A stretch of 64,000 nucleotides of DNA from CBFHND01 sp965657085. GTDB lineage: Bacteria > Pseudomonadota > Alphaproteobacteria > Rhodobacterales > Rhodobacteraceae. Below are positions 1-9,100 of the stretch, piece by piece. Both the position numbers and the translations under genes were made by a program. How positions within the stretch are numbered: position 1 is the first letter of the stretch; each line of letters opens with the position of its first letter. The stretch is taken from NCBI GenBank assembly GCA_965657085.1, contig CBFHND010000005.1:1-64000 (forward strand). The letters run 5' to 3'. The notes under the pieces were generated by a model, which did no database searches, was not told the DNA's origin, and saw only the letters and a list, made by a program, of their open reading frames with translations.

Positions 1-2
1 GC

Positions 3-443
3 AACACCAACAAGCGGGATACTGACGATACGGACTTTAGAGATATTGTGGATAGCTACAACGACCGTGAGACTGATTGTATCTTCTGTGAGTTAGGCGC
101 TGGGCGTATCATTTCTGAGAATGAGCTATGCATTGCTATCAAGGACACTTTCCCTGTCACTGAGCATCACACGCTAGTCATTCCCAAGCGACACGTAGCT
201 GATTACTTCGACCTTCATCAGCCTGAACGTAATGCCATTGAGGCAATGCTCCACGAGCAGCGACTGTCCATCCTAGATCAGGATAATACAGTTACAGGCT
301 TCAATGTTGGGATCAATGCAGGAGCCTCAGCGGGTCAGACTGTGTTCCACGTACACGTTCACTTGATCCCACGGAGAGATGGTGATGTCGTTGACCCTAG
401 AGGCGGGGTGCGTGGGGTTATCCCTAGTCAGCAGAGGTACTAA
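3..443 (+). CDS. HIT family protein (nucleotide hydrolase/transferase), 5' end probably off the window
   Basis: A histidine-triad domain protein; the family acts on the phosphate linkages of nucleotide conjugates such as diadenosine polyphosphates or nucleoside phosphoramidates. The triad His-Val-His-Val-His-Leu is near the C-terminus (residues 101-106 counted from the GTG at 48), and a CxxC pair (residues 11 and 14) near the start is common in this family as a zinc site. The reading frame is open to the left edge with no stop, so the GTG at 48 may be internal and extra N-terminal sequence may lie outside. Codon use is AT-richer than in chromosomal neighbours, fitting carriage on the flanking element. 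The fold assignment is firm; the substrate is unknown. Confidence 0.8.
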   Translation, partial: NTNKRDTDDTDFRDIVDSYNDRETDCIFCELGAGRIISENELCIAIKDTFPVTEHHTLVIPKRHVADYFDLHQPERNAIEAMLHEQRLSILDQDNTVTGFNVGINAGASAGQTVFHVHVHLIPRRDGDVVDPRGGVRGVIPSQQRY

Positions 444-471
444 AACTGTCAGATGAACGTGGGGAGTTGGC

Positions 472-807
472 TTATTCACTCCAATTCTTTTTGTATCTAG
501 CAATCGTACGAAGTTCATTACAGGCATCTGACAACGCTCTTTTATTGAGCGTCGATGACTGATGAGCGTAAACTGACCCGTCTCTGGACCAAGAAAACTC
601 CAAGCCTAGATCGCTCAACTTATCAGCTAAAACTGCGCCAGAGTTGTTGCCTGATCTGTTATCGCCAGTACGATTTAAGAAAGAACTTGCTGGCGCCGTC
701 GCTACCTCCCTGCACAAATCCTTTATTTTATTTACGTCGGCATCTGGTATCCAGCTTCCATTGTAATTGAGGCAGACTACCAATCCGAACAAACATTTCA
801 ACGACAT
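472..807 (-). CDS. Small hypothetical protein on the accessory segment (111 aa)
   Basis: Not recognised. The start at 807 is chosen because an AAGGAGG Shine-Dalgarno lies 6 nt upstream; the longer open frame to 906 lacks one. The N-terminus has a short hydrophobic run (residues about 4-12) with two cysteines, which could be a poor secretion signal or a buried helix. The remainder is polar with several Asn, Ser, Lys and Arg residues and no motif that I can name. It converges on the HIT gene 28 bp away. AT-rich codon use and lack of family suggest a recently acquired accessory gene. The good ribosome site is the main argument that it is real. Confidence 0.55.
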   Translation of the reverse strand: MSLKCLFGLVVCLNYNGSWIPDADVNKIKDLCREVATAPASSFLNRTGDNRSGNNSGAVLADKLSDLGLEFSWSRDGSVYAHQSSTLNKRALSDACNELRTIARYKKNWSE

Positions 808-907
808 CGATTTCCTCCTTGGCCCTTTCTGACGATAAGTGCGGGGGATTTGAACAGCGGTTTTGTATCTGTAAAGTTTGTTTTGGTGACACGAGCCACC
901 CCTCAAA

Positions 908-1455
908 GATACACGACCTTAGACGAGCAAAGCACCATCAGTAATCGCAGCGATCGAGACGCCCCCTGCCCAATAATGCTCTTAATTTAACAGACCACGA
1001 CGTAATGCCAAGTTGGAACTAACCGACCACCCAGACACCAATGAAAGCAATCCCCAATAGCCCTGAGAGCCGCTGTATTGACCTGTGAAGGCCATGTCAG
1101 CTTGAACTCGCGCCATCCAGCAGATGAACCCCCAACAGCACCACGCAGACCGCTAAAAGAGGGCATGCACGTTTGTGAAAACCTGTTAGCTAGGTGACAA
1201 GATTTCACAACGACAGGATGCTTCGACAGCTACAGCAACATTATGGGCATTAGTTGTTCTGTGCACTGGGCAAACGCAGGGTCTAGTGGGCTTATGAGAA
1301 ACAGTTGAGCATGTTGGGCTGGGCATTTGGTCGAGAGTGTAGAAAGCACTTCATTGATGCTCGCCAATTTGGTACGAAACTTTGGGTTAATTTGGTACGA
1401 AACTTCTCGAAGGACACTCATAACTGCTATATAAATAAGGTCTGTGAGAAGTATT
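908..1455. other. Gene-poor stretch between the small unknown gene and tRNA-Leu
   Basis: About 550 bases with only short unsupported reading frames on either strand; none has a convincing ribosome site or recognisable protein. The only structure I see is the direct repeat pair at 1366-1405. It is plausibly the attachment-site arm region of the neighbouring element. Confidence 0.5.
1366..1405. repeat. Two 17-bp direct repeats, 23-bp period
   Basis: The sequence AATTTGGTACGAAACTT occurs at 1366-1382 and again at 1389-1405, perfectly repeated with a 6-nt spacer. They lie 51-90 bp from the 3' end of tRNA-Leu. The placement resembles integrase arm-type or regulator binding sites beside an attachment site; that role is inference. 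Confidence 0.75.
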
Positions 1456-1542
1456 TGGTGCCCAGAAGAGGACTCGAACCTCCACGTCCATACGGACACT
1501 AGCACCTGAAGCTAGCGCGTCTACCAATTCCGCCATCTGGGC
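1456..1542 (-). tRNA. tRNA-Leu (anticodon CAG)
   Basis: On the minus strand an 87-nt gene folds as a class II tRNA: acceptor GCCCAGA pairs with TCTGGGC, discriminator A, encoded CCA. The anticodon stem CTAGC/GCTAG encloses the loop TTCAGGT, giving CAG. A long variable arm and a standard T-loop TTCGAGT are present. Its 3' end faces the AT-rich segment to the left. Confidence 0.97.
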
Positions 1543-1744
1543 ACGGGTTGGTAGCGCGGCGTTTAAGCCTGTTGTCGTGGGGTGTCAAACAGATTCTGGT
1601 TGCATGCCGCCGCCTGCGCCGAAACGCGGGCAAAACCTTAAAATCCTGCACAAGGCTTCCCGTGCCGCGCCAATTTGGCGTCTTGTCTGGTTGGGTGCGG
1701 GGCGGTAGACCTCAGCTGAGGAATTTTGTGCGCAGGAGCATTCC

Positions 1745-2725
1745 ATGTCCAAGCTGGTGACGATCTATGGCGGGTCCGGTTTTGTCGGGCGGTACATCGC
1801 GCGCCGCATGGCCAAGGCGGGTTGGCGGGTGCGTGTGGCAGTGCGTCGCCCGAACGAGGCGATCTTTGTCAAACCTTATGGCGTTGTGGGTCAGGTTGAG
1901 CCGGTTCTGTGCAACATCCGCGATGACGCTTCGGTTTCGCAGGTGATGGCGGGTGCAGACGCGGTGGTGAACTGCGTCGGTATCCTTGCGCGCGATGGCA
2001 AAAACACCTTTGACTCGGTGCAATCCGAAGGTGCCGAGCGCGTGGCGCGGATCGCTGCGCAAAACGGGATCGCCAAGATGGTGCATGTGTCGGCCATTGG
2101 CGCGGATGCCGCATCCGAAAGCGACTATGCCCGCACGAAGGCAGAGGGCGAACAAGGCGTGCGCGAACACGTGCCCAGTGCCGTGATCCTGCGACCTTCG
2201 ATCATATTCGGACCGGAGGACGCGTTTTTCAATCGGTTCGCTGGCATGGCGCGGTTTGGTCCGATCCTGCCCGTGGTCGGCGCTGCGACACGGTTTCAGC
2301 CGGTCTATGTCGACGATGTCGCCAAGGCTGCTGAACTTGCGCTGACCAGCGATGTGGCGCCGGGTGTCTATGAACTGGGCGGCCCGGACGTGCATACATT
2401 CCGCGAGCTGATGCAGACCATGCTGCACATCATTCGTCGCCGTCGCCTTGTGCTGAACATTCCGTTCTGGGCCGCGTCCGTGATGGCCTTTGCCTTCGGT
2501 ATTGGGCGCGCTGTCTCGCTGGGCCTTCTGCCCGCGCCAATTACATCGGATCAGGTCAAGAACCTGCGCAACGACAACGTTGTGACCGACGAAGCCATGA
2601 ATTTTTCAGATTTGGGGATAGACCCCGTTTCCATGGAAGCGATCCTGCCTGAATACCTGTGGCGGTTCCGCCCATCGGGGCAGTACGATGCGATCAAGGA
2701 AAGCGCGAAGAACCTGCGCGCCTAG
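1745..2725 (+). CDS. NDUFA9-like NAD(P)-binding Rossmann protein (complex I NDUFA9 subunit family)
   Basis: An atypical short-chain dehydrogenase (326 aa), the family of mitochondrial complex I subunit NDUFA9 and its alphaproteobacterial relatives. The nucleotide-binding loop GGSGFVG is at residues 9-15 and a Tyr128-x3-Lys132 pair sits where extended SDRs carry their catalytic residues. In this subfamily NADPH is usually bound structurally; whether the bacterial protein acts in quinone or lipid metabolism is not settled. A hydrophobic stretch near residue 240-260 could touch the membrane. It ends 4 bp inside the convergent uppP stop. Family confident, exact role not. Confidence 0.85.
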   Translation: MSKLVTIYGGSGFVGRYIARRMAKAGWRVRVAVRRPNEAIFVKPYGVVGQVEPVLCNIRDDASVSQVMAGADAVVNCVGILARDGKNTFDSVQSEGAERVARIAAQNGIAKMVHVSAIGADAASESDYARTKAEGEQGVREHVPSAVILRPSIIFGPEDAFFNRFAGMARFGPILPVVGAATRFQPVYVDDVAKAAELALTSDVAPGVYELGGPDVHTFRELMQTMLHIIRRRRLVLNIPFWAASVMAFAFGIGRAVSLGLLPAPITSDQVKNLRNDNVVTDEAMNFSDLGIDPVSMEAILPEYLWRFRPSGQYDAIKESAKNLRA

Positions 2726-3525
2726 CTGTAGGCATAAACCAACAGGACCAGCCCGAGGATCACCCGGTAAATCACGTAGGGTGTAAAACTGATGCTGCGC
2801 AAAAGGCGCATCATCAGGCTGAGAGCCAGCAGCGCGCACAGAAACGCGAACACGGCAGCGATCAAGCCGTCACGCGCAAGCGCCCAATTCGCCTGTCCAA
2901 TGACGTCGACACCCAGAACCGCCCCCGAGGCTGCAATCGTGGGGATCGACATCAGCATGGCCAGCGTCGCGGCCCCTTCCCGGTCATAGCCCAGCTTGCG
3001 CCCGGCGGTTATCGTGATGCCCGACCGTGATGTTCCAGGAATAAGCGCCAGAACCTGTGCCAGTCCCATGATCAAGGCATCGCGCAGGGTCCACCGATCC
3101 ATCGTGCGGTCGGTTGGTCCGGTCTTGTCCGCCCAATACAGAACGATCCCAAAACCCAGCATGGCCCACCCGATCACGGCCACTGACCGAAGCATGTCGT
3201 CCAACCCGGTCAGTTTCAACGCAACCCCGGCAATCATCACCGGCACCGTCGCGGTGGCCAGACACAGCGCCAGAAACGCCCCTTGGGTGTCGACCTTTCC
3301 GCGCATCAACCGCCCGGTGCCAGCCAGTGCGATCCGGACTTGCGGCCAGAAGTACAACACCACAGCGAAAAGAGTGCCGACATGCACCGCCACGTCGATG
3401 GCCAGCCCTTGATCTTCGGCACCTGTCAGCGCTGGCAACAGGATCAGATGTCCCGAACTGCTGACAGGCAGGAATTCGGTAATGCCTTGAATGGCGGCAA
3501 TCAGCAGAAGGTGGAAAAGAGACAT
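2722..3525 (-). CDS. uppP: Undecaprenyl-diphosphatase (BacA family)
   Basis: An integral membrane phosphatase that converts undecaprenyl diphosphate to the monophosphate carrier used for peptidoglycan and polysaccharide assembly. The 267 residues match the family length. The active-site signatures are present: the Q13-x3-E17 segment followed by LPVSSSGH (19-26), and PGTSRSG (163-169) after a predicted cytoplasmic or periplasmic loop. Seven to eight hydrophobic helices are apparent. The gene is monocistronic and converges with the NDUFA9-like gene. The 214-bp gap on its 5' side is shared with divergent gltD and holds no other gene. Confidence 0.95.
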   Translation of the reverse strand: MSLFHLLLIAAIQGITEFLPVSSSGHLILLPALTGAEDQGLAIDVAVHVGTLFAVVLYFWPQVRIALAGTGRLMRGKVDTQGAFLALCLATATVPVMIAGVALKLTGLDDMLRSVAVIGWAMLGFGIVLYWADKTGPTDRTMDRWTLRDALIMGLAQVLALIPGTSRSGITITAGRKLGYDREGAATLAMLMSIPTIAASGAVLGVDVIGQANWALARDGLIAAVFAFLCALLALSLMMRLLRSISFTPYVIYRVILGLVLLVYAYS

Positions 3526-3739
3526 GTGCAGCCCTGATTGAGTGCGCTGAGGTATAAATAGAGGGAATCAAAAGGAAAGGCGCAATAAAAGTCCGAACCG
3601 GACCTAAAAATCGGCATCTTTTCGACTTTTCTGCACTGGGATGGCGAGAAAAGTCAAAAAAGGTCAACACTATTGCCTTTTATTGCCATTCAACCTGAAT
3701 TACTCAGCCCGGAAGGGATTCCTTTGAACGAGGTACGTC

Positions 3740-5182
3740 ATGGCAAAGCAGCCGATGTTGAAATTTGTGCAGGTCGAACGCGACATGCCCGAAAAGCGCC
3801 AGGCCGACGCGCGCCGTGAAGACTTCAAGGAAATCTATGCGGAGTACGCTGACGCAAAGGCCAAGGAACAGGCAAGCCGGTGCAGCCAGTGTGGCGTGCC
3901 CTATTGTCAAAGTCACTGCCCGCTGCACAACAACATTCCCGACTGGCTGCGCCTGACTGCCGAGGGACGTTTGCAAGAGGCTTATGAGGTCAGCCAGGCG
4001 ACGAACACATTCCCGGAAATCTGCGGCCGCATCTGTCCGCAGGACCGGTTGTGCGAAGGCAACTGTGTGATCGAACAATCGGGCCATGGCACCGTGACCA
4101 TCGGATCGGTCGAAAAGTACATCACCGACACAGCGTGGGAAGAAGGCTGGGTTTTGCCGATCTCTCCTTCCGTCGAGCGCGCGGAAAGCGTTGGCATCAT
4201 CGGCGCGGGACCCGGTGGATTGGCCGCGGCGGACGTGCTGCGCCGGGCCGGCATTCAGGTGACGGTATACGACCGTTATGACCGTGCGGGCGGGTTGCTG
4301 ACTTACGGCATCCCGGGTTTCAAACTGGAAAAAGACGTGGTCATGCGCCGCAATGATCAACTGGCGCAGGGTGGCGTGCACTTTGAACTGAATTGCAACG
4401 TGGGCGAAGACATCAGCTTTGCCGATCTGCGGGCCAAGCATGACGCGCTTATCATTGCGACCGGGGTCTACAAGTCACGAGACCTGCAGGCGGTCGGGTC
4501 TACATCGGACGGTGTTCTGCGCGCGATTGATTTTCTGACGGCGAGCAACCGCAAATCCTTTGGCGATGCCGTGCCGGAATTCGACAGTGGTGCGCTGAAC
4601 GCAGAGGGCAAACGTGTGGTTGTCATCGGCGGTGGCGACACGGCGATGGATTGTGTGCGCACTTCGATCCGTCAAGGCGCAACATCGGTCAAATGCCTTT
4701 ATCGGCGTGACAGGGCCAACATGCCGGGCAGCCAGCGCGAAGTGCAGAACGCCGAGGAAGAAGGCGTTGTGTTCGAGTGGCTCAGTGCACCCAAGGGATT
4801 TGCCGAAAGAGACGGCAAGGTCACAGGTGTGATGGTACAAAAGATGCGGCTTGGCGCGCCGGATGCCACGGGCCGTCAAGCACCGGAAGTGATCGAGGGC
4901 GCGGACTATGTCGAGGATGCGGATATCGTGATCATGGCGCTGGGCTTCGAACCCGAAGACCTGCCGACCCTTTGGGATCAGCCTGATCTGGAAGTGACGC
5001 GTTGGGGTACTGTGAAGGCCGAATTCACCACCGGCAGGACCGCCATGGATGGCGTCTATGCTGTTGGGGACATCGTGCGCGGCGCGTCCCTTGTGGTGTG
5101 GGCCATCCGGGACGGGCGTGACTGTGCCGAGGCCATTCTGGGCCAGTTGAACAGCACCGCATCAGCAGTCGCTGCGGAGTGA
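3740..5182 (+). CDS. gltD: Glutamate synthase [NADPH] small subunit
   Basis: The FAD- and Fe-S-containing beta subunit (480 aa) passes electrons from NADPH to the large subunit, which forms glutamate from glutamine and 2-oxoglutarate. Two N-terminal cysteine groups for low-potential 4Fe-4S clusters are visible (C48, C51, C56, C60 and C95, C99, C105, C109). The FAD loop GAGPGG is at 155-160, and a second GGGDTAMD loop near residue 290 binds NADPH. It lies upstream of gltB, with two GFA genes between them, all on the same strand, so one transcript is likely despite a 79-bp gap after gltD. Confidence 0.96.
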   Translation: MAKQPMLKFVQVERDMPEKRQADARREDFKEIYAEYADAKAKEQASRCSQCGVPYCQSHCPLHNNIPDWLRLTAEGRLQEAYEVSQATNTFPEICGRICPQDRLCEGNCVIEQSGHGTVTIGSVEKYITDTAWEEGWVLPISPSVERAESVGIIGAGPGGLAAADVLRRAGIQVTVYDRYDRAGGLLTYGIPGFKLEKDVVMRRNDQLAQGGVHFELNCNVGEDISFADLRAKHDALIIATGVYKSRDLQAVGSTSDGVLRAIDFLTASNRKSFGDAVPEFDSGALNAEGKRVVVIGGGDTAMDCVRTSIRQGATSVKCLYRRDRANMPGSQREVQNAEEEGVVFEWLSAPKGFAERDGKVTGVMVQKMRLGAPDATGRQAPEVIEGADYVEDADIVIMALGFEPEDLPTLWDQPDLEVTRWGTVKAEFTTGRTAMDGVYAVGDIVRGASLVVWAIRDGRDCAEAILGQLNSTASAVAAE

Positions 5183-5261
5183 TCCGCAACAAGGTCATGC
5201 GTCAACCGGTGTGACCTGAAACACGCATTGAAACGCAAGACCCGGAAAAGGAACGGTATTG

Positions 5262-5711
5262 GTGCCCGAGCAACTGACAGCCCAGAGCGGACATTGCCTA
5301 TGCGGTGCTGTGACGATCGACGTCGCAGGGCCCATGAGCGATATTTCAGCCTGTCATTGCGATATGTGCACCCGTTGGAGCGGGTCGGTGCAAATGGGCA
5401 TCGAGGTGGATCAGGCGCACGTCACGGTCAAAGGGCCGGTTAAGACCTATCAATCATCCTCATTCACTGAACGCGCATGGTGTGACGCCTGCGGTTCCGC
5501 ACTTTGGCTACGATACACTTCCGGCGCCGAGGCTGGATATTTCGAACTGGCACCGGGGTTGTTCAAGAACGCAGGCGGCGCGCGGTTGACCCGCATCGTC
5601 TATGCAGATTGTGCACCGGATGGTTATGCGCTGGCCGGAGTTGTTGAGCGGGTCAGCAAGGCGGACTACGAAGCGAAATATCCCTTTGTTCCAGAGGGAG
5701 AAGACCAATGA
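5262..5711 (+). CDS. GFA family protein (glutathione-dependent formaldehyde-activating fold), copy 1
   Basis: A member of the small zinc-binding GFA (Mss4-like) family, 149 aa. The family signature is visible: CLCGAV near the start, then CHCDMCTRWSG, and a later CDACGSALW pair, giving the zinc-ligand cysteines. The original member was thought to activate formaldehyde on glutathione, but most relatives have no proven function, so only the family is called. GTG at 5262 is preceded by an AAAAGGAA ribosome site; a TTG directly upstream (5259) is an alternative. The stop overlaps the next GFA start by ATGA, so the two are translationally coupled. Confidence 0.88.
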   Translation: MPEQLTAQSGHCLCGAVTIDVAGPMSDISACHCDMCTRWSGSVQMGIEVDQAHVTVKGPVKTYQSSSFTERAWCDACGSALWLRYTSGAEAGYFELAPGLFKNAGGARLTRIVYADCAPDGYALAGVVERVSKADYEAKYPFVPEGEDQ

Positions 5712-6136
5712 CCAAGGCGATTAGCGGCCAGTGCCTGTGCGGTGCCGTCACGGCCAAGGCCACGGTGACCAATCCCATCGTGCGCGCGTGTCATTGTAAC
5801 ATGTGCCAACGCCATACCAGCGGGATGTTCATGTCGTTGGCCGTGGACCCCGGCAGCTTGTCCTTTGGAGGGCCGGTGTCCACTTACCGGTCGTCCGACT
5901 GGGCCGAACGGGGCTTTTGCGGCACCTGCGGGTCGACGCTGTTTTACCGCACGGTTGACGACGGCGCGACACACCCCGCGGCGGGCCTGTTCGACAATGC
6001 GGCAGGAGCGCCGCTGAAACTGGAATTTTTCGTGGACATGTGTCCGCAAGGTTATGCGTTGGCCGGGGATCACCGGAAAATGACCACGCAAGAGACAATC
6101 GCGCTGTTTGCGCCATCCCAAGGAGATGCCCAATGA
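5708..6136 (+). CDS. GFA family protein, copy 2
   Basis: A second GFA-fold protein (142 aa) directly downstream of and overlapping copy 1. It keeps CLCGAV, CHCNMCQRHTSG and CGTCGSTLF, the zinc-binding pattern of the family, but diverges clearly from copy 1 elsewhere, so this is not a very recent duplication. The last four bases overlap the gltB start (ATGA at 6133-6136), so translation is probably coupled to the large glutamate synthase subunit. No function in nitrogen assimilation is established for this family; association with gltB and gltD is contextual. Confidence 0.88.
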   Translation: MTKAISGQCLCGAVTAKATVTNPIVRACHCNMCQRHTSGMFMSLAVDPGSLSFGGPVSTYRSSDWAERGFCGTCGSTLFYRTVDDGATHPAAGLFDNAAGAPLKLEFFVDMCPQGYALAGDHRKMTTQETIALFAPSQGDAQ

Positions 6137-9100
6137 CAAAGTACGATGCGGAATGGGTGAAAGCGGAAGAAACCAAGCGGCAGCGGATGGTCGAAAACGG
6201 CCTGTATTCCGAAGCTGAAGAACACAGCAGCTGCGGTGTGGGTCTGGTTGTGTCGGTGGATGGCAAGGCCAGCCGCGCGGTGGTGGATAACGGGATTCAA
6301 GCGCTCAAGGCGATCTGGCATCGCGGCGCTGTGGACGCCGATGGCAAAACTGGTGATGGCGCCGGTATTCACGTTCAAATTCCGGTCAAGTTTTTCTACG
6401 ACCAGATCGAGCGCACGGGCCACACACCGGACAAGGCTGCGCTGATCGCAGTCGGGCAGGTGTTTCTGCCCCGCACCGATTTCGGTGCGCAGGAAACATG
6501 CCGAACCATCGTTGAAACCGAAGTTCTGCGCATGGGCTATTACATCTATGGTTGGCGGCATGTGCCGGTCGACATCACCTGTCTGGGTGAAAAAGCCAAC
6601 GCGACCCGCCCCGAGATCGAACAGATCCTGATCTCGAATTCCAAAGGCGTAGATGAAGAGACATTCGAGCGTGAGCTTTACGTCATCCGTCGTCGTATCG
6701 AAAAAGCGGCCGCCGCGGCCCAGGTGCCGAGCATGTATGTTGCTTCGTTGTCCTGTCGGTCGATTATCTACAAGGGCATGATGCTGGCCGAACAAGTTGC
6801 CGAGTTTTACCCCGACCTGATGGACGAGCGGTTTGAATCTGCGTTTGCAATCTACCACCAGCGCTATTCGACCAATACCTTCCCCCAGTGGTGGCTGGCA
6901 CAGCCGTTCCGCATGTTGGCCCACAACGGTGAAATCAACACGCTGAAGGGCAATCTGAACTGGATGAAAAGCCATGAAATCCGCATGGCGTCCGGGGCCT
7001 TTGGTGACATGGCCGAAGACATCAAACCCATCGTGGCCAGCGGATCATCGGACAGCGCCGCGTTGGATGCTGTGTTCGAGGTGCTGGTGCGTGCAGGCCG
7101 CAACGCGCCCATGGCCAAAACCATGCTGGTGCCGGAATCGTGGTCCAAACAGGCGGTGGAATTGCCGCAAGCCTGGCGCGATATGTATTCCTACTGCAAC
7201 TCGGTGATGGAGCCGTGGGATGGCCCTGCGGCCTTGGCCATGACCGATGGACGTTGGGTTTGTGCGGGTTTGGACCGGAATGGTTTGCGCCCAATGCGGT
7301 ACGTGGTGACCAACGATGGCTTGGTCATTGCCGGGTCCGAAACCGGCATGGTGCCGTTGGACGAGGCGCGCGTTCAGGAAAAAGGCGCGCTGGGCCCCGG
7401 TCAATTGCTGGCCGTGGATATGAAAGACGGCAAGCTGTACCACGACACGGAAATCAAGGATCAGTTGGCCGCCTCCCAGCCGTTTGGCGACTGGGTGGGC
7501 AAGATCAAGGATCTGGATGACGCATTCGGGGCTGTCACGGAACGCCCGGTGTTCGAAGGTGCCGAACTGCGGCGTCGCCAGATTGCTGCAGGCTATTCCA
7601 TCGAAGAGTTGGAGCAGATCTTGGCCCCTATGGCCGAGGACGCCAAAGAGGCGTTGGCATCCATGGGGGATGACACGCCGTCTGCGGTTCTGTCCAAGCG
7701 GTATCGTCCGCTCAGCCACTTCTTTCGCCAGAACTTCAGCCAGGTGACCAACCCGCCCATCGACAGCCTGCGGGAATACCGGGTGATGAGCCTGAAGACA
7801 CGGTTCGGCAACCTCAAGAACGTGTTGGACGAAGACAGCAGCCAGACCGAGATCATCACGCTCGACAGCCCATTTGTAGGCAATGCGCAGTGGGATGAAT
7901 TGACAACGCATTTCAACGCGGATCTCGTGCAGATCGATTGTTCCTTCGAGGCTGGGGTTGGTAACCTGAGCGACGGGTTGGAGCGTATTCGGGCCGAGGC
8001 CGAGGATGCCGTGCGGTCGGGATCGGGGCATCTCGTTTTGACCGATCATCTGAGCAATGAGGGGCGTGTGGCGATGCCCATGATCCTTGCGACATCTGCA
8101 GTGCACAGTCACCTGACGCGTAAGGGGCTTCGCACATTTTGTTCGCTCAACGTGCGGTCGGCGGAGTGCGTGGATGCGCATTACTTTGCCGTCTTGATCG
8201 GTTGCGGTGCGACCGTCGTGAACGCCTATCTTGCCGAGGACTCGCTGGCAGACCGGATTGACCGCGGGTTGCTGGATTGCAATCTGACCGAAGCGGTTGC
8301 GCGCTACCGCGAGGCGATTGATCAGGGGCTGTTGAAGATCATGGCCAAGATGGGGATCAGCGTCGTGTCGTCCTATCGAGGTGGCCTGAACTTTGAAGCT
8401 GTGGGCCTGAGCCGTGCCATGTGTGCCGAGTATTTCCCCGGCATGACCAGCCGCATCAGCGGCATTGGTGTCACGGGTATCCAGGGCAAGGTTGAACAGG
8501 TGCACGCCCAAGGTTGGCAGGGCGACAAGGTGTTGCCCATCGGCGGCTTCTACAAAGCGCGCGCCACGGGTGAAACCCACGCGTGGGAAGCGTCAAGCAT
8601 GCACATGATGCAGATGGCCTGCAACAAGGCATCCTACCAGATGTGGAAGCAGTACAGCGCCAAGATGCAAAGCAATCCGCCCATTCATCTGCGCGATCTT
8701 CTGGACATCAAACCGCTGGGCGCGGCCGTGCCCTTGGAAGAGGTGGAAAGCATCACTTCGATCCGCAAACGCTTTGTAACGCCGGGCATGTCGCTGGGCG
8801 CGCTAAGCCCGGAGGCGCACAAAACGCTCAACGTCGCGATGAACCGCATCGGTGCGAAGTCCGACAGTGGTGAAGGCGGTGAAGACCCGGCGCATTTTGT
8901 GCCGGAACCCAATGGCGACAATCCGTCAGCCAAAATCAAACAGGTCGCCTCTGGCCGCTTTGGTGTGACAGCCGAGTACCTGAACCAGTGTGAAGAGCTG
9001 GAGATCAAGGTCGCACAGGGCGCCAAGCCCGGTGAGGGTGGCCAGTTGCCCGGCATGAAGGTCACAGACCTGATCGCGCGGCTGCGTCATTCGACCAAGG

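Larger units (their letters stand above)
1..1455. mobile_element. Edge of a probable integrated element next to tRNA-Leu
   Basis: This stretch is visibly AT-richer than everything to its right and holds only a HIT protein and one small unknown gene. It stops exactly where the 3' end of tRNA-Leu(CAG) begins, the usual crossover position for tyrosine-recombinase elements. A pair of 17-bp direct repeats lies about 50-90 bp from the tRNA end. No integrase is visible; it would have to lie further left. The element is inferred from composition and position, not from a recognised mobility gene. Confidence 0.45.

Noticed and set aside
1230..1505. 91-codon minus-strand frame next to tRNA-Leu
   Set aside because: It runs through part of the tRNA gene and the direct repeats and has no ribosome site.
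7045..8580. 511-codon minus-strand open frame inside gltB
   Set aside because: Antisense shadow produced by strong codon-position GC bias; no domain, and gltB is intact.
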